Source of the DNA: JALXCH01 sp964495805
GTDB taxonomy: Bacteria > Calditrichota > Calditrichia > RBG-13-44-9
Length of the DNA: 64,000 nucleotides
Reading direction: 5' to 3'
NCBI GenBank assembly: GCA_964495805.1
Contig: CAZBWV010000042.1
Span: forward strand, 62,001 to 126,000
Below, piece by piece: positions 1 through 8,939 of this stretch (its first letter is position 1; each line of letters starts with the position of its first letter). Made by a program: the position numbers and the translations under genes. The notes beneath the pieces were generated by a model. The model did no database searches and was not told the origin of the DNA. It saw only the letters and a list, made by a program, of their open reading frames with translations.

Positions 1-451
1 GTGCCCCGCAGTACGGACAGGTACCTTCGATGTAACGGTCTGCCAGGAACATGTGGTCGTGCTCGCAATAGAACTGCTCCTGTTCCCGCTTTTCCATGTA
101 CCCTTTATGGTAAAGTTTCAGGAAGAAATCCTGCGCCGTGCGGTGATGAATGGGCAGTGAGGTGCGCGAAAAATTGTCGAAACTCATGCCAAACCGCTGA
201 AAACTTTGCTTGATGTTCTCGTGGTAGTAATCCACCACCTGCTGCGGTGTTTTGCCTTCCTTTTCGGCTGTAATGGTAATGGGCACACCGTGTTCATCGG
301 TGCCGCAGATGTACACCGTATCTCGCTTTTTCAGACGGCAATACCGGGCGAAAATGTCGCCAGGCAAGTAAGCTCCGGCCAGATGCCCTAAATGTAATGG
401 CCCGTTGGCGTAGGGAAGGGCGCTGGTAATCAGGTATTTCTTTTTTTCCAC
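1..451 (-). CDS. metG: Methionyl-tRNA synthetase, N-terminal part (runs off the window edge)
   Basis: Charges tRNA(Met) with methionine in the cytoplasm. About 150 N-terminal residues are visible. They begin with the class I start (LITSALPYANGPLHLGHL), containing the HLGH ATP-binding motif, followed by CGTDEHG and the beginning of the cysteine-bearing connective zinc domain (CEHDHMF, then CPYCG at the edge). I chose the GTG at 449-451 because AGGAG lies 8 nt before it; an in-frame GTG at 458-460 would overlap that site. It is the third gene of a minus-strand run holB-ricT-metG, 25 bp after ricT. The C-terminal half, including the KMSKS loop, is outside the window. Confidence 0.93.
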   Translation of the reverse strand, partial: MEKKKYLITSALPYANGPLHLGHLAGAYLPGDIFARYCRLKKRDTVYICGTDEHGVPITITAEKEGKTPQQVVDYYHENIKQSFQRFGMSFDNFSRTSLPIHHRTAQDFFLKLYHKGYMEKREQEQFYCEHDHMFLADRYIEGTCPYCGA

Positions 452-476
452 AACAAGCACTCCTGTTCTTCCGGTT

Positions 477-1286
477 TCAGAGCGAATCGGTTCGCTTTAT
501 CTCGTTCAAAGCAAATTTTTCAATTTCTTCGTTGGGGAAGCGCACGTACACCACACCGTGGAAGATATCGATTTTGTCCACCACACCGGTTCCCTGCGGA
601 GTTTTGATGGTGGAATCGATGGGGGGATATTTTTTCAATTCTTCCACATAAAACGTTTTCTCAAACGCCAGGCAACATTTCAATCGTCCGCAAACTCCGG
701 AGAGTTTGGATGGATTCATGGGCAACAGCTGGTTCTTGGCGTACTGGGTGGTAATGGTTTCGAACTCCCGCATAAAGGAAGCGCAGCACAATTTGTAGCC
801 ACAGGTACCATAGCCGCCCAGTCGTTTGGCTTCGTCCCGTACGCCAATTTGCCGTAATTCGATGCGTGTGCGGTATTTGGCCGCCAGGTCGCGCACCAGC
901 TGACGGAAATCCACACGCTGGTCGGAGGTAAAATAAAAGCTTAGTTTATTCCGGTCGAACTGATATTCCACATCCACCAGTTTCATGTTCAGGTTGTGCT
1001 TGGCAATTTTCCGTTTGCATACTTCAAACGCTTTCGCCTCATCCGCCCGATTCTGTTCCAGCTTTTTCAGATCGTCCGGGGTCGCTTTTCGCATCACATT
1101 TCGCGGGTCAGCACCCGAATCTTTTAGCGAAACCACCCGTCCTAACGCCGAAACCACTCCCAGGTCTTCTCCCCGTTCCGCTTCCACGATCACATAATCA
1201 CCAATTTTCAGGGAGAGACCGGCGGGATTTATGTAAATGGCAGTGCGATTCCCTTTAAAACTAACTTCAACCAGTTCCGAAGGCAT
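477..1286 (-). CDS. ricT: RicT/YaaT-family PSP1-domain protein
   Basis: 269 residues of the PSP1 C-terminal-domain family. In Bacillus subtilis RicT (YaaT) works with RicA and RicF in a complex that binds Fe-S clusters and affects RNase Y-dependent mRNA processing. The family signature is clear: GGYGTCGYKLCCASF, then SKLSGVCGRLKCCLAFE, giving paired cysteine clusters that can hold metal or Fe-S. A strong AGGAGG precedes the ATG. It lies 18 bp after holB and 25 bp before metG; this neighbourhood with holB is also seen in Firmicutes and Bacteroidetes. No ricA or ricF partner is visible in the window, so its exact role here is open. Confidence 0.88.
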   Translation of the reverse strand: MPSELVEVSFKGNRTAIYINPAGLSLKIGDYVIVEAERGEDLGVVSALGRVVSLKDSGADPRNVMRKATPDDLKKLEQNRADEAKAFEVCKRKIAKHNLNMKLVDVEYQFDRNKLSFYFTSDQRVDFRQLVRDLAAKYRTRIELRQIGVRDEAKRLGGYGTCGYKLCCASFMREFETITTQYAKNQLLPMNPSKLSGVCGRLKCCLAFEKTFYVEELKKYPPIDSTIKTPQGTGVVDKIDIFHGVVYVRFPNEEIEKFALNEIKRTDSL

Positions 1287-1304
1287 CCTGGCCTCCTAAT
1301 TAAG

Positions 1305-2420
1305 TTACTTCTGTATCAATCTGTTAAGTTTAATAGCGAGGTTTGTTAAAATCAACGCTGGATTTAAATTCCTGGGGTCATCCAGTTCCTGCAAAGCAGT
1401 TTCCACCGCCTGAACGCAGGCGGGGAAATCGGTGGCCGGATATCCCTGGACGAACCCCCGCAGGCTGTTCAGCAGGTCGTGATTGATGATCTGTTCTTCT
1501 CGCTCCGGACAGTTTTTCATCCGCACCGCATCCCGGAACCATACCAGCAGGAAGAAAAGGTGTAGCCGCAGTCTCTCCCGATCTTTCCCGGTGGTTAGTG
1601 CATCCACCATCTTCATCAATTCCTGGGTTTTTTCAATTTTAACCACTTTTCGCAGAAAATCCACGGCCATTTCCCGTCTTTCTACCACGTCTTCCCCAAC
1701 GAAATCGAACGCCAGCTTCAGATTCCCCATACTTAATCGGGTAATGAGCGCCAGATTTTCCGGTGGTTGTTTCAGGTAACGACGGATCATGCGCAGCTGA
1801 AAATCCCCGGGCAAAGGTGGGAAGTAAATAAGCTGGCAGCGCGAACGGATGGTAGGTAAAATTCGATGCAGATGGGAGGTAATCAGAATGAGCATCAGGT
1901 TGTCCGGTGGTTCTTCCAGCAGTTTCAGCAAGGCGTTGGCTGCCTCCGGCCGCATCGCTTCTGCCTGACTGATGATGAACACTTTTTTCTTCCCCTCGTA
2001 CAGTTTAAACCGTGCCTCCCGTTTTAAATCGCGAATGGTGTCGATGCCAATGAATGTATTCTTACCGGGGAAACGGGTCTGGCGGTAAGGATTTTCGGCT
2101 TTCTCCTTCAGTACCTCGGCAATTGCTTCCGGTTTGATGGTGGAGCCGGTGGGGGTGGGAAAAATGAAATGCACATCCGGATGCTGAAGCTTTTCGATTT
2201 TGACACACTGAGAACAGCTACCACACACGGTAAAGGGTCCCTTTTCGCAATTAAGCAGTCTGGCCAGTTCAATGGCAAATGCTTCTTTACCGGTTCCCTC
2301 GTTTCCGTAAAACAGGAAGGCGTGGGGCAGGCGATTGTTCCGGATGGATTGGAGAATCCTGGCCTGAATGTCAGGGTGTCCCAGTTCCGGATGAAAAACA
2401 GTGCTTGTATCAATAGTCAT
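1305..2420 (-). CDS. holB: DNA polymerase III delta' subunit-like clamp-loader protein
   Basis: 371 residues of the AAA+ clamp-loader family. The N-terminus has HPDIQARILQSI, the P-loop GNEGTGKEA, and a four-cysteine zinc module (CEKGPFTVCGSCSQC). The sensor region ANALLKLLEEPP and the following SRCQ are typical of delta' and gamma/tau proteins. The length fits delta' (about 330-370) better than DnaX, and there is no long C-terminal tau tail. It would help load the beta clamp during replication. It is first in the holB-ricT-metG run. No clear Shine-Dalgarno sequence stands in front of the ATG. A gap of 125 bp separates it from exbD upstream. Confidence 0.87.
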   Translation of the reverse strand: MTIDTSTVFHPELGHPDIQARILQSIRNNRLPHAFLFYGNEGTGKEAFAIELARLLNCEKGPFTVCGSCSQCVKIEKLQHPDVHFIFPTPTGSTIKPEAIAEVLKEKAENPYRQTRFPGKNTFIGIDTIRDLKREARFKLYEGKKKVFIISQAEAMRPEAANALLKLLEEPPDNLMLILITSHLHRILPTIRSRCQLIYFPPLPGDFQLRMIRRYLKQPPENLALITRLSMGNLKLAFDFVGEDVVERREMAVDFLRKVVKIEKTQELMKMVDALTTGKDRERLRLHLFFLLVWFRDAVRMKNCPEREEQIINHDLLNSLRGFVQGYPATDFPACVQAVETALQELDDPRNLNPALILTNLAIKLNRLIQK

Positions 2421-2545
2421 GGAACTTCGTAGTTGAGCGTTAATTATTGCAAAAGAAACCCGTGCGGTGAACCGAAGTCTGACGAACCCACAACAGAGAT
2501 TCCGGAGTTTCGGTATAGCCGGGTTTTGAACCGCACACGGTGGAA

Positions 2546-2950
2546 TTATTGTTTGGGTTGCACGGCTATGACGAGTTTCGCCACCCCATTCTGCCGGGCA
2601 ATGTCCATTATTTTTACCACAAAGCCGTGGGGCACAGTCTTGTCTGCATTGATTATCAGGCTGCGGTCCAGACTCTTATCCATGGCATCCTGTAACAGAG
2701 CAGGCAAATCTTTTAAACTGACCTCTTTATTCCGAAAATAAAGCTTCTCGTCTTTATCGATAAACAAAACCGCTTTCTCGATTTTGGCCAGATCGGTCTT
2801 CTTAGCTTTAGGCAGTGCCAGTTTGATACCCGGTTGTTCCAGAAAGGTGGAGGAAACGGCAAAAAATATAATGAGAATGAACAGCACATCAATAAGTGGA
2901 GTGATGTTCAAAATGGATCGATTTGACTTTTTCGGTGTCAGAAAATTCAT
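2546..2950 (-). CDS. exbD: ExbD/TolR-family biopolymer transport protein
   Basis: 134 residues with the family layout: a short cytoplasmic N-terminus (MNFLTPKKSNRSILNITPLIDV), one membrane helix at about residues 15-37 carrying the conserved Asp of TPLIDVLFILIIFF, then a periplasmic domain. ExbD and TolR work with ExbB/TolQ to couple the proton motive force to TonB or TolA. The frame stays open to about 3139, but the upstream part is unlike the family, so I start at the ATG at 2950; the ribosome-binding site is weak. No exbB/tolQ gene is adjacent or in the window, which is unusual because the two are normally paired. Confidence 0.85.
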   Translation of the reverse strand: MNFLTPKKSNRSILNITPLIDVLFILIIFFAVSSTFLEQPGIKLALPKAKKTDLAKIEKAVLFIDKDEKLYFRNKEVSLKDLPALLQDAMDKSLDRSLIINADKTVPHGFVVKIMDIARQNGVAKLVIAVQPKQ

Positions 2951-3286
2951 CGTTCTACCGTTCGTTACACTTTGACGGGAAAAATTGCTGAAAACTCTCA
3001 GGAATAGCAAGGAGAAAAATGTTTCGGAAACCAATTGCGGGAAAAACTGCTTAGCTGCGGGTAACTTCTTCCGGCAACGGGTTTGCTCTACCAGCGAAAT
3101 GGAGGAGGTTTCATCCAACAACTGTACCGAACGGTACACTCCCCGTACTTACCTGTACAAACAAACGGGAAACCGATGTATCCGGGCGGCACTGTAAGTT
3201 GTGTGGTAACAATGGGTTGTGTGTTGCTCCACTTTCTGGCACGGGTTTTGAACATTGTTTTGGGGAACAGAAAAATACGGTTGGTC
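2951..3286. other. Divergent intergenic region between exbD and the secreted helical protein
   Basis: This gap of 336 bp separates two divergent genes. The exbD frame stays open through part of it, but its translation (many Phe, Ser and Arg residues, no family match) looks non-coding. For the plus-strand gene a weak promoter-like pair can be read: TTGAAC at 3248-3253 and AAAAAT at 3271-3276, spacer 17. I see no RNA gene, terminator or repeat here. Confidence 0.4.
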
Positions 3287-4765
3287 ATGAAACGTTATCT
3301 TTACATATTGCCTTTATTGCTGGTGTTCATCTTTTCGTTACAGGCGCAAACGCCAGCCCAGATCCAGAAGCTGGAGCGGGATATAAATCGACTGCACGAG
3401 AAGGTGATTCAGGCCAAGCGGTTTTCCACTCTGTTCTCTGACCCGAAAATGACTCAGATGGTGCATAAAGCCGAGCAGGAATACTTCCTGGCGCGCGATG
3501 CGTTTCAGCAGAAGAAATACTTCCAGGCGCGGAATCACGTGAAGATGGGTTTTACCATTCTTGCGCGATTGTATCGGATTGTGCGCAACAATCCATTTTT
3601 CAAAAATAAATTTAAAGAAAAACTGGATCGCAAAATTCAGGAAGCGGAAAGAGTGGTGGCAAGTCAGCCCAGTACGGATGCACAGGAGTTGCTGAATCGG
3701 GCGCGCTATTTCCGGCAGCAGGCGGTGCAATTTGCCGAACGAAATCAGCCCGAGCTGGCGATGAAAAACTACTTTCTGGCCATCTTCTTTGCCGATAATG
3801 CCATTCGTACGGTTACCGGTGGATTGCCCCGGCAGGTGGCCAACCTGGATCGCTATTTCGAAAACACTAATGCCATGCTGATGCATGCCCGGGACCTGGT
3901 GCAGAATTCATCCCATCGGCAGGCGCGTCAGCTGCTGGATCAGGCAGAAACCGAATACCGAAAAGCCTATCAGTTGTACGATAACAATCATCCCCGGCAG
4001 GCATTCGTCCGGTTGCAAATTGTCAATCGCCTGATTTACCGGATTCTGGATTTGCTGGAAAAAACTCCGGCTTCTCAGAAGGAACGCTTGCAGGACGATA
4101 TCCGGTTGCTGGAAGAGAATCTGGTTTCGCTGAAATCCAGTGTGGAACAGGCCAATCTGTCCGATGCTCAGCGATTGTACCAGCGCATTGCGTTTCTGAT
4201 TGCCCAGGCGCGGGAGAAATACAACAGCGGAAACTATGCAGCCGCCCGTCAGCGGTTGAATCTGGCCCGGCGACTATTCCTGCAGTTACATCGTCGATTA
4301 AATCGCACCGGGCTGAATCCCGAAGCGGAAGTACGTAACCAGCTTCAAACGGCACAAACCATGTACGCTGCGCTGGAGCAGAATTCTCAGGAGGATCCGT
4401 TGTATTCCCGATTGCTGAGCATATTGCAGGAAAATTTACACAAAGCTCAGAGCGCCTACGCAGAGAAGGATTTTCGAACCGCCATTCAACATCTGAAAAT
4501 TTTCAACCGGCTGGCAATTAAAATGAATCGTTTTGTGAGCTACCGAAAAAAGGAGACGCAAGGGCAGAAGAGAGCACAGCAGGTGCTGGACCGGTTGAAA
4601 GAACTGCTTCAGCAAAACGTAAGCTGGAAAAATGATGAGATTTTGAAGATTCGATATCAGAATGCAGAAAGTCTGTATCAGCTGGCCCTGCAGGCACGGG
4701 CAAAGGGGAATGATCTCCTCTGCGGTCAGCTGTCGCAAACGGCAATTGCTATTTTAACCAAATAA
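3287..4765 (+). CDS. Secreted alpha-helical repeat protein of unknown function
   Basis: 492 residues starting with a signal peptide (MKRYLYILPLLLVFIFSLQAQ), so it is exported to the periplasm or beyond. The mature part is rich in Gln, Arg, Leu and Ala and repeats a pattern of helical hairpins with phrases such as ARQLLDQAETEYRKAY, ARQRLNLARRLF and ALQARAKGN. This resembles TPR or long helical-bundle scaffolds, but no family is recognised. The frame is open from 3083; I take the ATG at 3287 because it directly precedes the signal peptide, although its ribosome-binding site is weak. It is followed after 54 bp by a lipoprotein on the same strand. It could be a cell-envelope scaffold; that is a guess. 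Confidence 0.75.
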   Translation: MKRYLYILPLLLVFIFSLQAQTPAQIQKLERDINRLHEKVIQAKRFSTLFSDPKMTQMVHKAEQEYFLARDAFQQKKYFQARNHVKMGFTILARLYRIVRNNPFFKNKFKEKLDRKIQEAERVVASQPSTDAQELLNRARYFRQQAVQFAERNQPELAMKNYFLAIFFADNAIRTVTGGLPRQVANLDRYFENTNAMLMHARDLVQNSSHRQARQLLDQAETEYRKAYQLYDNNHPRQAFVRLQIVNRLIYRILDLLEKTPASQKERLQDDIRLLEENLVSLKSSVEQANLSDAQRLYQRIAFLIAQAREKYNSGNYAAARQRLNLARRLFLQLHRRLNRTGLNPEAEVRNQLQTAQTMYAALEQNSQEDPLYSRLLSILQENLHKAQSAYAEKDFRTAIQHLKIFNRLAIKMNRFVSYRKKETQGQKRAQQVLDRLKELLQQNVSWKNDEILKIRYQNAESLYQLALQARAKGNDLLCGQLSQTAIAILTK

Positions 4766-4819
4766 ATTTCCCTGGGCCCGGGAAAAAGTTTAAAGAAACA
4801 AAAAAAGGAGGTAGTCATC

Positions 4820-5827
4820 ATGAAACGGATTATTCTTATTCTCAGTCTGGTATTTTTAAGCTGGACGCTTATGACCGGGTGCCAGAAAGACACCAGCGCC
4901 CCGCTTTCGGATGAAGAACTGGCGCAGATGAGCATTCAGGAAGAGTTGCTGAATGAAGACAACGCTTATCTGGCCGATTGGGGCATTGACGACGGAAGCG
5001 AAGAAAATATGTATAACGGATTCTCCACGTTTGGCGGACAGGCGTTCCCCAAGTTAATGGATTCGGAAAACCAGGTAGTGCGGTTCGGGCGGATCATTAA
5101 GAAGCGGTTCCCGCGCTCGTTGCTGATTCAGCACGTGGCACCGGATACCTTCATGGTCACAATGGAGCGGGTCTTGCTCGGTAACTTCATTACCATGATG
5201 AAAACGGACACTTCTCAGAAGGATAGTTTCCTGATTTACCGGAAACCGCTCAAACATGTGGTACGGCGCAGAGCCATCTTTGTGAAAAACACAAACAACG
5301 AAGAAATTAGCGAAAATCCCCGGAAGCGGTGGAAACTGAGCGCCATCTCCCTGAGCCGTGGCGAAAGCCGACCGGTTTCTACGGTGGAAATTCATAAGAT
5401 CATCGTAATCAGCCAGAGCGGTGATACTCTGGTGTTCCAGAACCCGATGTACGACTTTCTGAACATCCCGGATGATATTCCCACCTTCGTACGAGGGGAA
5501 GAGGTGAAAGTTGTTGCTCTGGTGAGCAACACCACCAGCAATCCGGTGGTGGATCCGGAAACCGGTGCTACGGAAACCGTGCTGCTCCACTTTGGCATCG
5601 ATCGTCAGCATCACGGACGCAAGCAGTTTGAGTACAAGGGAATTGATCCGGAAACCGGGTATGCCATCTACCAGGGGGGCTGGACAATTCACGAACCGGC
5701 CAATCGTCCCTTCCATGCGGTGGTGGACGTGATTGATAACGGAACCATCTACGAAGGAGACGAACAGACCTATCCGTATAATTCCGCTACCTGGGGTTGT
5801 CCCTATCGGGTTGTACTGAGCAAATAA
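4820..5827 (+). CDS. Lipoprotein of unknown function
   Basis: 335 residues. The N-terminus is a lipoprotein signal with lipobox LMTGC, giving a mature protein that begins at Cys21. An acidic stretch follows (SDEELAQMSIQEELLNEDN), then a beta-rich body with the phrase NPRKRWKLSAISLSRGE and a segment where VVDPETGATETVLLHFGID suggests Ig-like strands. I do not recognise a family. The start is secure: an AAGGAGG site lies 8 nt before the ATG. It ends just before a strong terminator at 5854-5889, so it and the preceding helical protein may form one transcription unit, separate from the barrel protein that follows. Confidence 0.8.
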   Translation: MKRIILILSLVFLSWTLMTGCQKDTSAPLSDEELAQMSIQEELLNEDNAYLADWGIDDGSEENMYNGFSTFGGQAFPKLMDSENQVVRFGRIIKKRFPRSLLIQHVAPDTFMVTMERVLLGNFITMMKTDTSQKDSFLIYRKPLKHVVRRRAIFVKNTNNEEISENPRKRWKLSAISLSRGESRPVSTVEIHKIIVISQSGDTLVFQNPMYDFLNIPDDIPTFVRGEEVKVVALVSNTTSNPVVDPETGATETVLLHFGIDRQHHGRKQFEYKGIDPETGYAIYQGGWTIHEPANRPFHAVVDVIDNGTIYEGDEQTYPYNSATWGCPYRVVLSK

Positions 5828-5853
5828 AACCGACACGCGCATCATCCTCCTCC

Positions 5854-5889
5854 ATGTGCCCGGATGCCAGTCGTCCGGGCACATTTTTT
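5854..5889 (+). terminator. Rho-independent terminator after the lipoprotein gene
   Basis: A perfect 11-bp stem (5854-5864 with 5874-5884) with a 9-nt loop is followed by six T residues. It lies 27 bp after the stop of the lipoprotein gene and ends the transcription unit that starts near 3287. Confidence 0.9.
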
Positions 5890-5922
5890 GACGAAAAACG
5901 GGAGTACGATCAACAGAAAAAG

Positions 5923-7539
5923 ATGGAGATAATGAGAAAAACGCACCGGACAATCTGTTTGTTTATGCTTTTCTCGTTGTTGGGAACCGGTTTATTTTCT
6001 GCGGAAGAAGGTCAGGTGCACTCTGCCGGAGCGGATACCCTTCGCCTGGAGCTGGCCCGGGAAGCTTACCACTCCCGACTGATTCAGGTGGAATTCTGGT
6101 TTCGTTCCCGCACGGAGGTGGATAGCTCCCTTTATCTGCTGAGACAGGAAGCTGAGTATTTTGCCACCGTGGGCGATTACGGAACAGCACTGGAACTGCT
6201 GGAGGAACTACTGAACCAAACCACTGGTGAGGTACCCACCGCGGATTCCGATTGGCTCTGGCAGGATGACTCTCCGGACACCTCGCCCCTTTCCGCCTCT
6301 CTGTTTTTAACCACTCAACCGAACTGGCAATGGAGTCTGGAGAGCGGAGTGGATTATTCCCGACAGGAGTACGAGATGGTGATGCTGGAAAACGACAGCG
6401 TGGTGGTGGAACAGCTCAGTAATCCGTTTCTCTCCTTACGAGCCACCCGAAATGGCATACTTTCCTCCCGTTTTTCGTACCAGAGTTATCAGTATCTGCG
6501 TGCCGATCAGGTAATGGTTCAGGCAAGTTCTGTTCTTTCGCTTGGTTCTACGTTTTCTCCCTCCTTCTGGAAACTGGACGGAGAGGTGAATCTTTACTGG
6601 TTACACCATCAGCAACGGGGAAGTTTTGTGGAAGGACAGCTTCGGGGCACATACAACCGCCTGGTGGGAAATGGCGACCAGTTATTGTTTTACGGATTGG
6701 GAAGGGTAAAACATCACTTCCCGACCGATTCCTCCTATGGTGATGTGCTTCAGGGGGAGCTGAATCTGGGTTATCAGCACTATTTTTCGCCGTTTACCTA
6801 CCTGCAGTTTAATGTTCGTCCGGAGATGTACCAGGAATCGCAGGTGCTGGGACTCCGTTACGTGCAGGTGCAACCACATGCAGAATTTACCCGTCGGCTG
6901 GATTATAACCGATACCTGACGGTGGAAGTGTATTACAATCAGCGGACATTTCGTAGCCGTCTGGCAGGTTCGACCACCGGAAATACGTATCGTGCCTGGT
7001 TACCCCGGTTGGTGGGGGAATTTCCCGTGTACCACCCTTTTGGCATCGCCGCACGAATGGAAGCGGAAGATCGGCGGTATCTTTCCCCGGATGTTTCTCA
7101 CTCCGATTTCCGCTATTATTCCGCCGCAATTGAGCTCCGTTACTATTTTGGTGATTACAGTGCGGTTGGGCTGGGATATGTCGCTGAAGAAGAACGTCAT
7201 TTTTCAGCGAACGATCAGGAAGAGAAATTGATTGCTCAGGAAAATTTCCGTGCCGGTGGGGTGGTCTTTTCCCTGGAACTGATTCAGGGAGAAGGGTTGA
7301 TGGTGAATCTGAGCTACAGCCTGACTCTGCGCACTTACCCGAATCTGGTTCCCAATGATTTTCTGAGCATTTACAGCAATCGCCGGATTCACAACATTCA
7401 GGGTGTGGGAGTCATCCCGTTTACCCGCCACTGGCAGTTTCAGTTTCTGGTCAATTACGACAACGATCGGGATCGCGACCGGGAAGGAAATGACAATAAA
7501 AACACCATCTTTAACCTGAGTCTGGTATATTCCTTCTGA
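5923..7539 (+). CDS. Predicted outer-membrane beta-barrel protein
   Basis: About 538 residues. A signal peptide (KTHRTICLFMLFSLLGTGLFS) is followed by a helical segment of about 100 residues (LRLELAREAYHSRLIQVEF, then GDYGTALELLEELL, TPR-like). From about residue 125 on there are alternating amphipathic strands rich in Tyr, Arg and Phe, ending in NLSLVYSF with a terminal Phe, typical of barrels inserted by BamA. No substrate can be assigned. Start choice is uncertain: ATG 5923 and ATG 5932 are both possible and neither has a well-spaced ribosome-binding site; the frame is open further upstream, but that part overlaps the terminator of the previous gene. The TPR-plus-barrel layout is common among uncharacterised FCB proteins. 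Confidence 0.75.
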   Translation: MEIMRKTHRTICLFMLFSLLGTGLFSAEEGQVHSAGADTLRLELAREAYHSRLIQVEFWFRSRTEVDSSLYLLRQEAEYFATVGDYGTALELLEELLNQTTGEVPTADSDWLWQDDSPDTSPLSASLFLTTQPNWQWSLESGVDYSRQEYEMVMLENDSVVVEQLSNPFLSLRATRNGILSSRFSYQSYQYLRADQVMVQASSVLSLGSTFSPSFWKLDGEVNLYWLHHQQRGSFVEGQLRGTYNRLVGNGDQLLFYGLGRVKHHFPTDSSYGDVLQGELNLGYQHYFSPFTYLQFNVRPEMYQESQVLGLRYVQVQPHAEFTRRLDYNRYLTVEVYYNQRTFRSRLAGSTTGNTYRAWLPRLVGEFPVYHPFGIAARMEAEDRRYLSPDVSHSDFRYYSAAIELRYYFGDYSAVGLGYVAEEERHFSANDQEEKLIAQENFRAGGVVFSLELIQGEGLMVNLSYSLTLRTYPNLVPNDFLSIYSNRRIHNIQGVGVIPFTRHWQFQFLVNYDNDRDRDREGNDNKNTIFNLSLVYSF

Positions 7540-7585
7540 TCTCCACACGCACCATCCCCTGAATCCTCTTCTTCCACTTCGCTCA

Positions 7586-7648
7586 CTTTATACTCTTATG
7601 CCCTTATTCTCCCTATCTTCCCCATTCCCTTTTCCCCTCCCTTCCTCC
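7586..7648. repeat. Degenerate 9-bp pyrimidine repeat upstream of plsX
   Basis: Seven consecutive 9-nt units can be aligned (for example CTTATGCCC, TTATTCTCC, CTATCTTCC), close to YTATNYCCC, embedded in a longer pyrimidine tract at 7560-7670. The same unit, better preserved, occurs at 36658-36765 before spoIID. The tract ends four bases before the -35 hexamer of the plsX promoter. Confidence 0.6.
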
Positions 7649-7651
7649 TTC

Positions 7652-7680
7652 TTGTATTTTTCCCATTCATCGGTTATATT
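7652..7680 (+). promoter_or_regulatory. Sigma70-type promoter of plsX
   Basis: TTGTAT at 7652-7657 and TATATT at 7675-7680, separated by 17 bp. A start site near 7687 would leave a leader of about 26 nt with GGGAGA before the plsX ATG at 7713. Confidence 0.7.
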
Positions 7681-7712
7681 CATAAGAATAAAAATCAGGG
7701 AGAAACAAAACA

Positions 7713-8759
7713 ATGGTGCGCAACCGCGTGATTCTGGATGCCATGGGGGGCGACAATGCACCGTATGAGATTCTGAAAGGTGCTGTGCTGGCCAGCCGGA
7801 TGAGTCCCACATTACAGGTCATTTTAGTGGGGGATCAGGATAAAATTTCCCGCACGTTGCAGGAATTCGATATTACCGGACTGAATTTTGAGATTGTACA
7901 CGCCTCGCAGCTAATTACCATGGAGGATTCACCTAAAAAAGCGCTGGATGAGAAACCCGATGCCTCCATTGTGGTTGCCACCAGGTTGCTGGCGGAGGAG
8001 GAAGGGGATGCTCTGGTGAGTGCCGGTAACACCGGTGCAACCATCATGGCCAGTGCACGGTTTCTACCCCGCATCGAAGGCGTGGAACGGGGTGCACTGA
8101 CCGCCATCTTCCCTGCCATGAAAAATAAACCGGGAGATCCCGGCCGAACGGTGATGTTAGATGTGGGCGCAACCCTGCACTGCACGCCGGTTCAGCTGGT
8201 GCAATTTGCCATTATGGGTACCCATTATGCCCGCGAAGTGCTGGAAATTGAGCAACCCCGGGTGGGGTTACTCAATATTGGTGAGGAAGAGACTAAAGGT
8301 CACCAGGGATTGGTGGAAACCTATTCCCTGCTAAAGCAGATGGAAGACATTCATTTCATCGGTAATGTGGAGGGGAAAGACATTTTGCGCGGCATAAGCG
8401 ATGTGATTGTTACCGAAGGAATGACTGGCAATATTGTACTGAAGGCGCTGGAAGGTGCCGCTGAATTGGGATTTGAAACCGGAAAACGCATCTGGAAAAA
8501 GAGCATGCTGGCCAAATTGGGAATTACTTTGCTGGCTCCTATGCTTAAAAAGGTGAAAAAGCGGGTGGATTACTCTGAGTACGGTGGCGCGCCGGTTCTG
8601 GGATTCCAGAAACTGGTGGTGAAAGCTCACGGACGTTCGAACGCCAAAGCCATTCAAAATGCCCTGCTCACCGCGGAACGCTCGCTTAAACACAATGTGA
8701 TGACAAGCATCCGGCGGGATATAAAGAAGTACAATCGGTTGTTGTTCGAAATTTATTGA
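7713..8759 (+). CDS. plsX: Phosphate acyltransferase PlsX
   Basis: 348 residues. PlsX makes acyl-phosphate from acyl-ACP, the acyl donor for PlsY in phospholipid synthesis; it is a peripheral cytoplasmic enzyme. Family signatures are complete: ILDAMGGDNAP at the N-terminus, DALVSAGNTGA, LDVGAT, LLNIGEE and DVIVTEGMTGNIVLK, then the C-terminal YGGAPVLG. The length is normal. Unlike in many bacteria, no fabH, rpmF or fabD follows; the gene stands alone between its own promoter and a terminator at 8811-8843. Confidence 0.96.
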   Translation: MVRNRVILDAMGGDNAPYEILKGAVLASRMSPTLQVILVGDQDKISRTLQEFDITGLNFEIVHASQLITMEDSPKKALDEKPDASIVVATRLLAEEEGDALVSAGNTGATIMASARFLPRIEGVERGALTAIFPAMKNKPGDPGRTVMLDVGATLHCTPVQLVQFAIMGTHYAREVLEIEQPRVGLLNIGEEETKGHQGLVETYSLLKQMEDIHFIGNVEGKDILRGISDVIVTEGMTGNIVLKALEGAAELGFETGKRIWKKSMLAKLGITLLAPMLKKVKKRVDYSEYGGAPVLGFQKLVVKAHGRSNAKAIQNALLTAERSLKHNVMTSIRRDIKKYNRLLFEIY

Positions 8760-8810
8760 TATTACCATCCACAGCGGGTTAACACTCGCCACACACGCAA
8801 ACATGTTCAT

Positions 8811-8843
8811 ATCGCTCCCTCTTTCGATGGAGCGATTTTTTTT
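8811..8843 (+). terminator. Rho-independent terminator of plsX
   Basis: An 8-bp stem (8811-8818 with 8829-8836), 10-nt loop, and eight T residues. It lies 51 bp after the plsX stop codon. Confidence 0.88.
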
Positions 8844-8939
8844 GCAGATAAGCGGAAAATTCCTTTTTCCCTTGCTTACGGAATAGCTCCCGGTTAGCTT
8901 TTTCCCGATATATAGAACCGAACCAACACAGGAGGAGCC

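Noticed and set aside
338..365. A GGCGA...TCGCC dyad inside metG
   Set aside because: The spacer is 5 nt instead of 4 and it lies in coding sequence, so it is not counted as a copy of the sensor-operon dyads.
2421..2545. Distant inverted repeat GTGCGGT / ACCGCAC between exbD and holB
   Set aside because: The arms are only 7 bp and more than 50 nt apart; chance is likely.
2951..3139. N-terminal extension of exbD
   Set aside because: The frame stays open, but the translated part has no similarity to ExbD and would place a long hydrophilic tail before the membrane helix; the ATG at 2950 fits the family.
4768..4790. GC-rich palindrome after the secreted helical protein
   Set aside because: A short stem around TGGGCCC with only a weak A/T tail; too little for a terminator, and the next gene seems to be co-transcribed.
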